Positions 41,309-49,706 are shown, counted from the first letter of the stretch. The stretch: 64,000 bases of DNA from Promicromonospora sukumoe 327MFSha3.1 (GCF_000385135.1 NZ_ARQM01000010.1:930001-994000); one strand, 5' to 3'. Program-made: numbers and translations. The notes: a model not told the origin generated them from the letters alone.

Positions 41309-41358
41309 GGGGCAACAAGTGGCAACTCGTTGTCCGGCCCTGGTGGGGCTCATAGTGT
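41309..41358 (+). promoter_or_regulatory. LacI-regulon operator copy B with promoter of the importer operon
   Basis: Bases 41309-41337 repeat copy A exactly over 29 bp. The -35 hexamer TTGTCC (41330-41335), a 17-nt spacer and TAGTGT (41353-41358) form the promoter, with the operator overlapping the -35 box. The transcript would start near 41364 and carry a leader of about 155 nt before the permease start. Confidence 0.78.
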
Positions 41359-41369
41359 CCCCCGTGAAA

Positions 41370-41394
41370 AGCGGCTCCACAGGCCGGAGCCGCT
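41370..41394 (+). promoter_or_regulatory. Leader hairpin of the importer operon
   Basis: AGCGGCTCC-N7-GGAGCCGCT forms a perfect 9-bp stem just after the predicted transcript start. A 10-codon frame beginning at GTG 41364 and ending with TGA at 41394-41396 runs through it. The GTG lies 5 nt after the -10 box. It may be an RNA-stabilising 5' hairpin or part of a small leader control. No known riboswitch is recognisable. Confidence 0.4.
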
Positions 41395-41519
41395 GACCTG
41401 CTCTACCGACCGGCACCTCCGGGACGACGACGTCCGGTGTGCCCTGACCCGCTGCCCCACGGTGTCGACGTCGACCCCGTGCGACGAAACGGAATGAGCG
41501 AACTATGGAGGATCACGCC

Positions 41520-42398
41520 ATGGTGACCACCCAGGAGGCCCGTCCCACGACGCCGTCCTCGCCCCGGTCCCGGCCGCCGGCCCAGCCCTCCGGCGGGCCG
41601 ACGGCGGGGAGCCGGGCGCTCGCGCTGCTCGCGGACTCGTGGCGGCCGGCGGCCGTGCTGCTCGCGCTGTTCGCCCTCTGGTGGTTCGTGGCCTGGCGCG
41701 AGCTGGTCCCCGCCTACCTCGTGCCCTCCCCGGGCGCGGTCGCGGAGACCATGGCGGCCGAGTGGCCGATGCTCCTGGAGCACACGTGGGTCACCACGCT
41801 GGAGACGATCGTCGGGTTCGTGCTCGCGGCCGTGATCGGCGTGGCGGCCGCCGTGCTGCTGGTCTACTCCAGGACCGCCGAGAAGTCCCTCTACCCGCTC
41901 ATCCTCTTCGCGCAGGTCATCCCCAAGATCGCGATCGCCCCGATCCTGGTCGTCTGGTTCGGGTTCGGCATGACGCCGAAGATCGTCCTGGCCGTGCTCA
42001 TCGCCTTCTTCCCGGTCGTCGTCTCGGCCGTCGCGGGGCTGCGCTCGGTCGACCCCGAGCTGCTGGAGATGTCCGCGACGATGGGCGCCTCCCGGTGGAA
42101 GACCTTCCGCAAGATCCGGTTCCCCGGGGCCCTGCCGCAGCTCATGTCCGGCCTCAAGGTCGCGGTCACGCTGGCGGTCGTGGGCGCCGTCGTCGGCGAG
42201 TTCGTGGGCGCCGACCGCGGCCTCGGGTACGTGCTGCTGCTCGCCAGCGGCAACCTCGACGCACCGCTGCTGTTCGCCGACCTGATCCTCATGTCGCTCA
42301 TCGGCGTGGTCCTGTTCGTGCTGGTCGAGGTGCTCGAACGGCTCCTCATCCCGTGGCACGCCTCGCGGCGCGGCAACCTCGCGCTCGCGACCGTCTGA
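41520..42398 (+). CDS. ABC importer permease, SsuC/TauC type
   Basis: The 292-residue permease has about six transmembrane segments and the cytoplasmic EAA loop (EMSATMGASRWKTFRKIRFPGALPQ, given here only as its core GASRWKTFRKIRFPGA). It is typical of nitrate, sulfonate, taurine or thiamin-precursor importers. ATG 41520 is the start, because GGAGG at 41507-41511 lies 8 nt before it. The ATG at 41505 would leave that site inside the gene. It is the first gene of the four-gene importer operon under operator copy B. Confidence 0.9.
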   Translation: MVTTQEARPTTPSSPRSRPPAQPSGGPTAGSRALALLADSWRPAAVLLALFALWWFVAWRELVPAYLVPSPGAVAETMAAEWPMLLEHTWVTTLETIVGFVLAAVIGVAAAVLLVYSRTAEKSLYPLILFAQVIPKIAIAPILVVWFGFGMTPKIVLAVLIAFFPVVVSAVAGLRSVDPELLEMSATMGASRWKTFRKIRFPGALPQLMSGLKVAVTLAVVGAVVGEFVGADRGLGYVLLLASGNLDAPLLFADLILMSLIGVVLFVLVEVLERLLIPWHASRRGNLALATV

Positions 42399-42461
42399 CC
42401 GGACCGGCTCTCTTCCGCGTTCCCGCCGTCACCGTGGCGGCACGACCAGAAAGGCTCTCCC

Positions 42462-43505
42462 ATGCGTGGTGCAACGAAGCAGAGGCGTGGCGGCAGGATC
42501 ACGATGTCGCTGGGCGTGGCGGGCGTCGCGCTCGCGACGGTCGCGGCCTGCGGGCAGACCGCCGGTGGCGGGTTCGGCGAGCAGAACGCCGAGGGCCTGA
42601 GCGAGGTCACCGTGACCCTCAACTGGGTGCCGTACGGCGAGCACGCGCCGTTCTACTACGGCGTGGCGGAGGGCATCTTCGAGGACGAGGGGATCGACCT
42701 CACGATCCAGCCGGGCAACGGGTCCGGCAACACCGTGCAGCAGGTCGCGCAGCGCAACACCGACTTCGGGTGGGCGGACACCCCGCCGCTGGCGAACGGC
42801 ATCAGCTCCGGCATGCCCGTGCGCAGCGTCGGCGTCTTCCTGCAGACCGGCCCCAGCTCCGTCGAGTTCTTCGACGACCAGGGCATCACCGAGCCCGCCG
42901 ACCTCGTGGGCAAGACCGTCGGCGGCACGCCCGGCGACGCCATGTACGGCACGTTCCCAGCGTGGCTGGAGATCAACGGCGTGAACCCGGACGACGTGAC
43001 CGTGGTCAACGTGGACGCCGCCGGCAAGATCGCCGCGCTGATCGAGGGCAAGGTCGACGCCATCCAGGGCTTCTACCACGACCAGGCGGCGACCATCGAG
43101 AACCAGACCGGCAAGGAGGTCTCGGCCCTGCCGTTCTCGGACTTCGGCATGAACATGCTGGGCACCGGCCTGCTGGCGCACGAGGCGACGATCGACGGCG
43201 ACCCCGAGCTGGTCCAGGCGATGGTGCGGGCGACGTCGAAGTCGTTCCTCGCGGCGTCCGAGGACCCGGACGCCGCCGTCGCCGCGATGGCCGCCGACGC
43301 CGAGCAGGCGCCCGACGAGGAGGTGCTCGCGGCGCAGCTCGAGGCGACGATCGGCCTGCTCAACCTCGAGGAGGCCCCCGCGCCAGGCGTGAACACCGAG
43401 CAGCAGTGGACCGACACGCTCACGTTCCTCACCGAGAACACGGAGTTCGAGGGCGAGCCGACGCCGGACGCGTACTGGGACGCGTCCTTCGGGGAGGGCA
43501 TGTGA
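42462..43505 (+). CDS. NMT1/THI5-like substrate-binding lipoprotein
   Basis: The 347-residue protein has lipobox VAAC (Cys30) and an NMT1/THI5-type binding domain. It starts TLNWVPYGEHAPFYYGVAEG and continues GIDLTIQPGNGSGNT and DFGWADTPPL. Relatives bind pyrimidine thiamin precursors, sulfonates, riboflavin-like compounds or aromatic acids. No thiamin riboswitch is present upstream, so the ligand need not be a thiamin precursor. Its stop overlaps the ATPase GTG start by four bases. Confidence 0.9.
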   Translation: MRGATKQRRGGRITMSLGVAGVALATVAACGQTAGGGFGEQNAEGLSEVTVTLNWVPYGEHAPFYYGVAEGIFEDEGIDLTIQPGNGSGNTVQQVAQRNTDFGWADTPPLANGISSGMPVRSVGVFLQTGPSSVEFFDDQGITEPADLVGKTVGGTPGDAMYGTFPAWLEINGVNPDDVTVVNVDAAGKIAALIEGKVDAIQGFYHDQAATIENQTGKEVSALPFSDFGMNMLGTGLLAHEATIDGDPELVQAMVRATSKSFLAASEDPDAAVAAMAADAEQAPDEEVLAAQLEATIGLLNLEEAPAPGVNTEQQWTDTLTFLTENTEFEGEPTPDAYWDASFGEGM

Positions 43506-44332
43506 CCGCCACGACCGGGCCCGCGACCGAGCACAGCGCGTCAGCGCGGGCCGCCGACGTCGAACCGATCATCGAGGTCTCGCACCTCACCCGGCGCTTC
43601 ACCTCCAAGCGCTCGGAGACCGTGGCGCTCGACGACGTCTCGCTGGCCGTGCTGCCGGGGGAGTTCGTCACGATCGCGGGGCCGTCGGGCTGCGGCAAGT
43701 CGACGCTGCTCAAGATCATCGCCGGGCTGACCCTCGCCACCGAGGGCGACGTGCGCCTGTACGGGCGGGCGGTCACCGGGCCGCAGCGCGAGATCGGGTT
43801 CGCCTTCCAGCGCTCGGCCCTGCTCGAGTGGCGGGGCGTGCGCAAGAACATCCTGCTCCAGGCCGAGATGCGCGGCATGGACCGGCGCCGCGCCGAGGAG
43901 CGCGCCGACCACCTGATCGAGCTCACCGGCCTGACCGGGTTCGAGAAGGCCCTGCCGCACGAGCTCTCCGGCGGCATGCAGCAGCGCGTCGCGCTGTGCC
44001 GCGCGCTGCTGCACGAGCCCCGCGTGCTGCTGATGGACGAGCCGTTCGGCGCGCTCGACGCCCTGACCCGCGAGCAGATGAACATCGAGATGAACCGCAT
44101 CTGGCGCGAGACCGGCACCACCGTGGTGCTGGTGACCCACTCCGTGCCGGAGGCGGTGTACCTGGGCAGCCGGATCGTCGTCATGAGCCCGCGGCCCGGG
44201 CGCATCGTGGAGACCCTCGAACCGGGGCTGCCGGAGCGCCGCGAGTACGGGCCGACGCTGACCGACCCCCGGTTCACGGCGGCGGCCGAGCGGCTACGCG
44301 ACCTGCTCGGCGCCAGCCATGCGCCCGAGTGA
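43502..44332 (+). CDS. ABC importer ATPase, SsuB/TauB type
   Basis: The 276-residue ATPase has Walker A GPSGCGKST, Q-loop FQRSALLEW, signature LSGGMQQRV, Walker B LLMDEPFGALD and the switch His in VTHSVPEAVY. This matches SsuB/TauB/NrtD proteins. It powers the permease encoded two genes upstream. The GTG start at 43502 overlaps the binding-protein stop (GTGA). The 3' end overlaps the oxidoreductase gene by 14 bp, so the four genes form one tightly coupled operon. Confidence 0.92.
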   Translation: MTATTGPATEHSASARAADVEPIIEVSHLTRRFTSKRSETVALDDVSLAVLPGEFVTIAGPSGCGKSTLLKIIAGLTLATEGDVRLYGRAVTGPQREIGFAFQRSALLEWRGVRKNILLQAEMRGMDRRRAEERADHLIELTGLTGFEKALPHELSGGMQQRVALCRALLHEPRVLLMDEPFGALDALTREQMNIEMNRIWRETGTTVVLVTHSVPEAVYLGSRIVVMSPRPGRIVETLEPGLPERREYGPTLTDPRFTAAAERLRDLLGASHAPE

Positions 44333-45353
44333 GGAGGCTCCGCTCGGGGTGGGGATCATCGGGATGGGCGGCATCGGCGCGATGCACGCCCGTGCCCTCG
44401 CTGAGCTCGGGGGGCGGGCGCGGCTCGTCGCGTACAGCGGGCGGGCGCGCCCGCCGGCCGGTCCGGGCAAGCCGGACCTGCCGGCGGTACGCCTCGCACC
44501 CGGCGAGGTGATCGCCCACCCCGACGTCGACGTCGTGGCGATCTGCACCCCGAGCGGCACCCACGCGGCGCTCGCGCTGGCGGCGCTGGAGGCCGGCCGG
44601 CACGTCGTCGTCGAGAAGCCGCTCGCGCTCGACGTCGACGACGCGCTGCGGGTCGCGCGCGCCGCGCACGAGCGCGGGCGATCCGTCTCGATGATCGCCC
44701 AGCGCCGCCTGGAGGCCGAGCACGTCGCGCTCAAGCGGGCCCTCGACGACGGCGCGCTGGGGGAGCTGCGCCTCGCGATGACGCACGTGCACTGGCACCG
44801 GGACGACGACTACTACCGCGCGGCGGGCTGGCGCACCGCGGCCGACCAGGGCGGCGGGTCCCTGATGAACCAGGGGGTGCACAACGTGGACCTGCTGCGC
44901 TGGCTGTGCGGCCCGGTCGAGTCGGTGACGGCGCAGTCCGGCACCCTCGCGCACGCGATCGAGGCCGAGGACACGACCGTGGCGACCCTCCGGTTCGCCT
45001 CGGGTGCGCTCGGCGTGGTGACCACGACGACGGCGACGCCGCCCGGGTTCCCCGCGACGATCTCGCTGTTCGGTTCCCGGGGCTCGGTCGAGCTCGGGCA
45101 GGGGGAGGTGCTGCGCTGGGACGTCCCGGGGGTGCCTGCACCGGCGGCGGGCGGGCCGGCGAGCGGCGCGGCCGAGCCGCTCGCGATCGGGCACGCGGGG
45201 CACCTGGCGCAGTGGGCGGGCATCGTCGAGGCGCTGGAGACGTCGACGCCGGTGCCCGTCGGCATCGACGACGCCGTCGAGACCGTGCGGCTGCTGTGCG
45301 CGATCGAGAAGGCGGCGGCGTCGGGGGCGGTGGTGCGGCCGACAGCCCTCTGA
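44319..45353 (+). CDS. Gfo/Idh/MocA family oxidoreductase
   Basis: The 344-residue protein has an N-terminal Rossmann fold (GVGIIGMGGIGAMHARAL), the family's EKPLALD motif near residue 100 and a C-terminal sheet domain with GGSLMNQGVHNVDLLRWL. That region supplies the catalytic Lys-Asp-His set. These NAD(P) enzymes oxidise or reduce sugar hydroxyls, often at C3. No signal peptide is present, so it acts in the cytoplasm. It ends the importer operon, which suggests the imported compound is a sugar or sugar derivative. Confidence 0.9.
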   Translation: MRPSEEAPLGVGIIGMGGIGAMHARALAELGGRARLVAYSGRARPPAGPGKPDLPAVRLAPGEVIAHPDVDVVAICTPSGTHAALALAALEAGRHVVVEKPLALDVDDALRVARAAHERGRSVSMIAQRRLEAEHVALKRALDDGALGELRLAMTHVHWHRDDDYYRAAGWRTAADQGGGSLMNQGVHNVDLLRWLCGPVESVTAQSGTLAHAIEAEDTTVATLRFASGALGVVTTTTATPPGFPATISLFGSRGSVELGQGEVLRWDVPGVPAPAAGGPASGAAEPLAIGHAGHLAQWAGIVEALETSTPVPVGIDDAVETVRLLCAIEKAAASGAVVRPTAL

Positions 45354-45434
45354 TCAGGGATTATGCTGTCCCTGCCGATTCTGAGCCCTGCTCACGAACC
45401 TACGGTCCACCAGGTCTCGACGAGGGGGAGCCCG

Positions 45435-46292
45435 ATGCCTGTTGCGCACGAAGAGGACACGGCGCGCCCGGAGCCCGCCACCGCGGACGAGGTCGCGTTG
45501 CCCGGGGGCGATCCCCAGGTGCGGCGCGACCGGCGCCTGGGGAACCGGATCATCGGCGGGCTGGTCGGGGCCGTGCTGATCGCCGCGGTCGTGGGCGTGC
45601 TGGGCCTCCGCGGAGGGGACGAGCTCGACCCGGTGTTCGAACCGACCGACGTCCCGACGGCCCTGCCCGTGGGCGAGGCCGCGGAGGGTGCCGGTGCGAC
45701 CGAGGACGTCGCCGGTGTCCCCGTCGGCTTCCCGCAGAGCGTCGACGGCGCGGTCTCGGCCATGATGACCTACGGCAACGCGGCCGACGCGGCGCTGTTC
45801 CGGACGCCGCAGGAGCGGGCGCAGATCGCCGAGCGGATCTTCACCGACGAGGGGCACGCCGCGAGCGGCCTGACCGACCAGGCGGCCGCGGAGGCGCAGG
45901 ACCGGCTGGGGGCGGACGCGCTCACCGGGTGCGCCTACGAGTTCGGTGCCTACAAGGTCGTCTCGGTGGGGAGCTACGGCGCGGAGCGGGTGCCCACCGA
46001 GGTGGTCGTCTCCACCTGGGCGCCGTGCCTGAGCGGCGACGGCGAGGCGCAGGACGCCTCCGACGTCGACATCCGCTGGACGCACCAGGCCGGCACCCTG
46101 CGCTGGGACGGCAGGGACTGGCGGGTCGAGTCGATCGTCACCCCCGACGGCCGGGCTCCGGAACCCGCCGACCCGGACGACGTCGCGATCACGTTCGAGG
46201 AGCGGGCCCGGCTCCTCGGGGCGGGCTGGACGCTGCCGGCCGACGCCACCGAGGAGATCCCGCCGGGCTTCTGGGCGAGCCGCATGCACTGA
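45435..46292 (+). CDS. Single-pass membrane protein, unknown function
   Basis: The 285-residue protein has a cytoplasmic, charged N-terminus of about 40 residues and one transmembrane helix (IIGGLVGAVLIAAVVGVLGL). The outer domain of about 220 residues has two Cys near its middle (TGCAYEF, WAPCLSG) and ends EEIPPGFWASRMH. The layout resembles anchored proteins found in many actinobacteria, but I do not recognise a family. ATG 45435 follows GGGGGAG. It is separated from the oxidoreductase by 81 bp and ends at a terminator hairpin. Confidence 0.68.
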   Translation: MPVAHEEDTARPEPATADEVALPGGDPQVRRDRRLGNRIIGGLVGAVLIAAVVGVLGLRGGDELDPVFEPTDVPTALPVGEAAEGAGATEDVAGVPVGFPQSVDGAVSAMMTYGNAADAALFRTPQERAQIAERIFTDEGHAASGLTDQAAAEAQDRLGADALTGCAYEFGAYKVVSVGSYGAERVPTEVVVSTWAPCLSGDGEAQDASDVDIRWTHQAGTLRWDGRDWRVESIVTPDGRAPEPADPDDVAITFEERARLLGAGWTLPADATEEIPPGFWASRMH

Positions 46293-46299
46293 CCGGTGC

Positions 46300-46321
46300 G
46301 GCCCGGGCCGGAGCCCGGGCC
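46300..46321. terminator. Terminator between convergent genes
   Basis: GGCCCGGGC-CGGA-GCCCGGGCC is a perfect 9-bp stem with a 4-nt loop. It starts 7 bp after the membrane protein stop and ends 7 bp before the convergent small gene. Confidence 0.72.
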
Positions 46322-46328
46322 AGGCTGC

Positions 46329-46574
46329 TCAGCGCACAGTCGGCCCCTCGACGGACACCGGTCCGTGGCCGCCCGCGTGCTTGATCTCCAGGTTGAGGGT
46401 GCTGCGCGACGTCGGGATCACGACGACCTGGGCCTCGTCACCGCTGGTGTCGATGGCGCGCACGTGCAGGTGCCCGTCCTTGAGCTTGAGCGCGAACTGG
46501 TCGGCCCCGGCGACGAAGCGCACCTCGCTGTCGTCGGTGATCACGGTGGGGCCAGTGGGCAGGGTCTTCGGCAT
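46329..46574 (-). CDS. Small conserved-looking hypothetical protein, 81 residues
   Basis: The frame encodes a beta-rich protein (EVRFVAGADQFALKLKDG, HLHVRAIDTSGDEAQVVV, TLNLEIKH) with strand-like alternation and no signal peptide. The ATG has no strong ribosome site. The regular codon usage and its fit between two terminator-like regions favour a real gene. I recognise no family. Confidence 0.55.
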   Translation of the reverse strand: MPKTLPTGPTVITDDSEVRFVAGADQFALKLKDGHLHVRAIDTSGDEAQVVVIPTSRSTLNLEIKHAGGHGPVSVEGPTVR

Positions 46575-46632
46575 GGGTACAGCATGCCCTGGCGCGGCCG
46601 CCCGGCACGACCATCCACCGTCTGATCAAACG

Positions 46633-46663
46633 CTTACCGCCCTGTAAGTTTTGTGTGTACGCT
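46633..46663 (+). promoter_or_regulatory. Promoter with internal dyad upstream of the acetyltransferase-GH3 operon
   Basis: TTACCG (46634-46639), an 18-nt spacer and TACGCT (46658-46663) form a plausible promoter. The inverted repeat CTTAC-CGCCCT-GTAAG (46633-46648) covers the -35 box and part of the spacer, an operator position. It predicts a leader of about 75 nt before the GTG at 46745. Confidence 0.45.
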
Positions 46664-46744
46664 CGCACGCGGGGCGCCGGCCGTGAGCACGGCGCCAGAG
46701 AATCGCGGGCCCCGGACGAGGGCCTGCCGACGCGAGAGTGAGCT

Positions 46745-47395
46745 GTGGTGGACGAGCGCGAGCAGGAAGTCCGGCGACGGATCGACGCCCAAGAGCTGTA
46801 CACGGACTTCGGTCCGGGCCTGGAGGCGCTGGAGGAGTCCCGGGTGCGCGGCAAGGAGCTCGCCCGGGAGTTCAACGGCCTCGAGCCGCGGGACGTGGCC
46901 GGCCGGCGCCGGGTGCTGGAGGAGCTCTTCGGCTCGCTCGGCGACCAGGCGTGGTTCGAGCCGCCGCTGTTCGTGGCCTACGGCGTGCACACCACGGTCG
47001 GCAACGGGGTCTACGCGAACACGGGCCTGACGCTGGTGGACGACGGGCCGGTCACCATCGGTAACGGCGTCATGTTCGCCCCGCACGTCACGATCACCGC
47101 CACCGGGCACCCGGTGCACCCGGACGTCCGCCCCCACGGCGAGCAGTTCTCCGCCCCGGTCGTCATCGAGGACGACGTGTGGATCGGCAGCAACGTCTCG
47201 ATCATGCCGGGTGTCACGATCGGCCGCGGCTCAGTTGTCGCTGCCGGTGCCGTCGTCACCGCGAACGTGCCGCCGATGGTCGTCGTCGGCGGGGTGCCGG
47301 CCCGCATCCTGCGCGAGATCACCGACGCCGACCGCGAGTGGACGTACAAGGCCCCGCGGACCCTCACCGTCGACGCACGGGAGGCGGTCCGATGA
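46745..47395 (+). CDS. Maltose/galactoside O-acetyltransferase-like protein (LacA type)
   Basis: The 216-residue protein has the N-terminal helical region of sugar acetyltransferases (about 1-70) and a left-handed beta-helix of hexapeptide repeats (VGNGVYANTGLT, VTIGNGVMFAPHVTI, VIEDDVWIGSNVSIMPGVTIGR, given only as VWIGSNVSIMPG). The catalytic His lies in ATGHPVHP. It would acetylate a sugar with acetyl-CoA. GTG 46745 or 46748 is the start. Its stop overlaps the GH3 start as ATGA, tying it to beta-glucoside use. Confidence 0.9.
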   Translation: MVDEREQEVRRRIDAQELYTDFGPGLEALEESRVRGKELAREFNGLEPRDVAGRRRVLEELFGSLGDQAWFEPPLFVAYGVHTTVGNGVYANTGLTLVDDGPVTIGNGVMFAPHVTITATGHPVHPDVRPHGEQFSAPVVIEDDVWIGSNVSIMPGVTIGRGSVVAAGAVVTANVPPMVVVGGVPARILREITDADREWTYKAPRTLTVDAREAVR

Positions 47396-49662
47396 GCGAG
47401 CGCACCGCGACGGCCGTCGCCGCCTACCTCGACCCGAGCCTGCCCGTCCCGGAGCGGGTCGCGGACCTGCTGTCCCGGATGACGGTGCCCGAGAAGGTCG
47501 GGCAGATGCTCCAGCTCGACGCCCGCGGCGACTACGAGGGCGACATCCTGCGCAAGCACGTGGGGTCGATCCTGCACACCTCGCCGAGCCGGCTGAAGCT
47601 GGCCCACGACCTGGTCGAGCAGACGCGCCTGCGCATCCCGCTGCTGGTGGGCGAGGACTGCATCCACGGGCACTCGTTCTTCGAGGGCGCGACGATCTTC
47701 CCGACCCAGCTCGGCATGGCGTCGTCCTGGGACCCGGAGCTGATCGAGCAGGCCGCCCGCGTCACCGCCGTCGAGGCGGCCGCGACCGGCGTCCACTGGA
47801 CATTCAGCCCGGTGCTCTGCATCGCGCGCGACCTGCGCTGGGGCCGGGTGGACGAGACGTTCGGCGAGGACCCGTACCTGATCGGCGAGCTCGCCTCCGC
47901 CATGGTGCGCGGCTACCAGGGCTCTGGGCTCTCCGACCCGACGGCGATCCTGGCGACCGCGAAGCACTTCGCGGGGTACTCCGAGACGCAGGGCGGGCGG
48001 GACGCGTCAGAGGCGGACATCTCCCGGCGCAAGCTGCGCTCCTGGTTCCTGCCGCCGTTCGAGCGGGTCGCCAAGGAGGGCTGCGCCACCTTCATGCTGG
48101 GCTACCAGTCCATGGACGGCGTGCCGATCACCATCAACGACTGGCTCCTGAACGACGTGCTGCGCGGCGAGTGGGGCTACACCGGCACGCTGATCACCGA
48201 CTGGGACAACGTGGGCCGGATGGTCTGGGAGCAGAAGATCCAGCCCGACCACGCCCACGCCGCGGCCGCGGCCGTGCGGGCCGGCAACGACATGGTGATG
48301 ACCACGCCGCAGTTCTTCGAGGGCGCCCAGGAGGCCATCGCGGCCGGCCTGATGGAGGAGGCCGACCTGGACCGGGCCGTGGCCCGCATCCTGACGCTGA
48401 AGTTCGAGCTCGGCCTCTTCGAGGACCCGCGCCGGCCCGACGCCGAGCGCGCGACGAACCTGATCGGGTCCGCGGCGCACGCGGCCGTGAACCTGGACCT
48501 CGCGCGGCGGTCCCTGGTGCTGCTCCGCAACGTCGGCGGCACGCTGCCGATGGCGGGCGCCGACCGGCCCCGCCGCATCGCCGTCGTCGGGCCGCTGGCG
48601 GATGCCGCCCAGGCACAGCTCGGCGACTGGGCCGGCAGCTCGGGCCAGGCCGACTGGCTGCCCGACGGCCACCCGCGCGACATGATCACGACTGTGCTGG
48701 ACGGGCTGCGCGAGCTGACCCCGCAGGACTGGACGGTGACCAGCGCGCTCGGCGCCGAGATCCTCTCCCTGGTGACGCCCCCGGAGGGCGAGACCTTCCC
48801 GGACGGGCAGCCCCGGCCCAAGGTGGTCGTCCCGCGCGACCCCGACGAGGCCCTGATCGCGCAGGCCGTCGAGCAGGCGCGGGACGCCGACTACGTCGTG
48901 GCCGTCGTCGGCGACCAGGTCGAGCTGGTGGGCGAGGGCCGGTCCACCGCGACGCTGGAGCTCGTGGGCGGGCAGGTCGCGCTGCTGGACGCGCTGGCCG
49001 AGACCGGGACGCCGCTGGTCGTCGTCGTCATGGCGTCCAAGCCGCTCGTGCTGCCGCAGTCCGCGCTGGACGCCGCGGCCGTGGTCTGGACGGCGAACCC
49101 GGGCATGGAGGGCGGCCGGGCGGTCGCCGAGCTGCTGCTCGGGCAGATCGAGCCGTCCGGGCGCCTGCCGATCTCGTTCGCCCGGCACGTGGGCCAGCAG
49201 CCCATCTACTACAACCAGCTCCGCGGCCAGCACGGGGACCGGTACGCCGACCTGACGCAGGAGCCCGCGTTCGTGTTCGGCGAGGGGATGTCGTACACCA
49301 CGGTCGAGTACACCGGCCTCGAGCTGCGGTCCGCCGAGCTGGGCCCGGACGACACGATCCATGCCCGCGTGACCCTGACCAACACGGGCGCCCGTCCGGC
49401 GCGCGAGACGGTGCAGGTCTACGTCAGTGACACGGTGACGTCCGTGAGCTGGACCGACAAGGAGCTCAAGGCCTACCGGCAGGTGGACGTCGCCCCCGGG
49501 GAGAGCGTCGTGGTGGACCTCGACCTGCCGGTCGCGGACTGCACGATCGTGGACCAGGCGGGCGACCGCGTCGTCGAGCCGGGTGGGTTCGAGCTGCTGG
49601 TCGGGTGGTCGTCGCGGGACGCGGACCTGCTGCGGGTGCCGTTCTCTGTGACTGGGCGCTGA
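47392..49662 (+). CDS. GH3 beta-glucosidase/beta-xylosidase
   Basis: The 756-residue protein has the GH3 N-terminal TIM barrel (KVGQMLQLD, LLVGEDCIHGHSF, ARDLRWGRVDETFGEDP, KHFAGYSE) with nucleophile Asp in LITDWDNVG near residue 268. The alpha/beta sandwich with VVGDQVELVGEG and the fibronectin-III-like C-terminal domain (EVTLTN-type region, DTVTSVSW) follow. It lacks a signal peptide, so it hydrolyses imported oligosaccharides. It is translationally coupled to the acetyltransferase and ends at a 15-bp terminator. Confidence 0.93.
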   Translation: MSERTATAVAAYLDPSLPVPERVADLLSRMTVPEKVGQMLQLDARGDYEGDILRKHVGSILHTSPSRLKLAHDLVEQTRLRIPLLVGEDCIHGHSFFEGATIFPTQLGMASSWDPELIEQAARVTAVEAAATGVHWTFSPVLCIARDLRWGRVDETFGEDPYLIGELASAMVRGYQGSGLSDPTAILATAKHFAGYSETQGGRDASEADISRRKLRSWFLPPFERVAKEGCATFMLGYQSMDGVPITINDWLLNDVLRGEWGYTGTLITDWDNVGRMVWEQKIQPDHAHAAAAAVRAGNDMVMTTPQFFEGAQEAIAAGLMEEADLDRAVARILTLKFELGLFEDPRRPDAERATNLIGSAAHAAVNLDLARRSLVLLRNVGGTLPMAGADRPRRIAVVGPLADAAQAQLGDWAGSSGQADWLPDGHPRDMITTVLDGLRELTPQDWTVTSALGAEILSLVTPPEGETFPDGQPRPKVVVPRDPDEALIAQAVEQARDADYVVAVVGDQVELVGEGRSTATLELVGGQVALLDALAETGTPLVVVVMASKPLVLPQSALDAAAVVWTANPGMEGGRAVAELLLGQIEPSGRLPISFARHVGQQPIYYNQLRGQHGDRYADLTQEPAFVFGEGMSYTTVEYTGLELRSAELGPDDTIHARVTLTNTGARPARETVQVYVSDTVTSVSWTDKELKAYRQVDVAPGESVVVDLDLPVADCTIVDQAGDRVVEPGGFELLVGWSSRDADLLRVPFSVTGR

Positions 49663-49667
49663 TCGCG

Positions 49668-49702
49668 GGCCGTGCGGACGGGGCTCGCCCGTCCGCACGG
49701 CC
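49668..49702. terminator. Bidirectional terminator after GH3
   Basis: GGCCGTGCGGACGGG and CCCGTCCGCACGGCC (49668-49682 and 49688-49702) form a perfect 15-bp stem with loop GCTCG. It starts 5 bp after the GH3 stop and ends 4 bp before the stop of the convergent epoxide hydrolase. Confidence 0.85.
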
Positions 49703-49706
49703 GCCG

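Noticed and set aside
41505-41519. ATG 41505 as the permease start
   Set aside because: The GGAGG directly after it is the ribosome site for ATG 41520, and nothing suitable precedes 41505.
42462-43505. A thiamin-precursor importer under TPP riboswitch control
   Set aside because: The binding protein is NMT1/THI5-like, but the leader has no recognisable TPP riboswitch core. The promoter instead carries the LacI-regulon operator.
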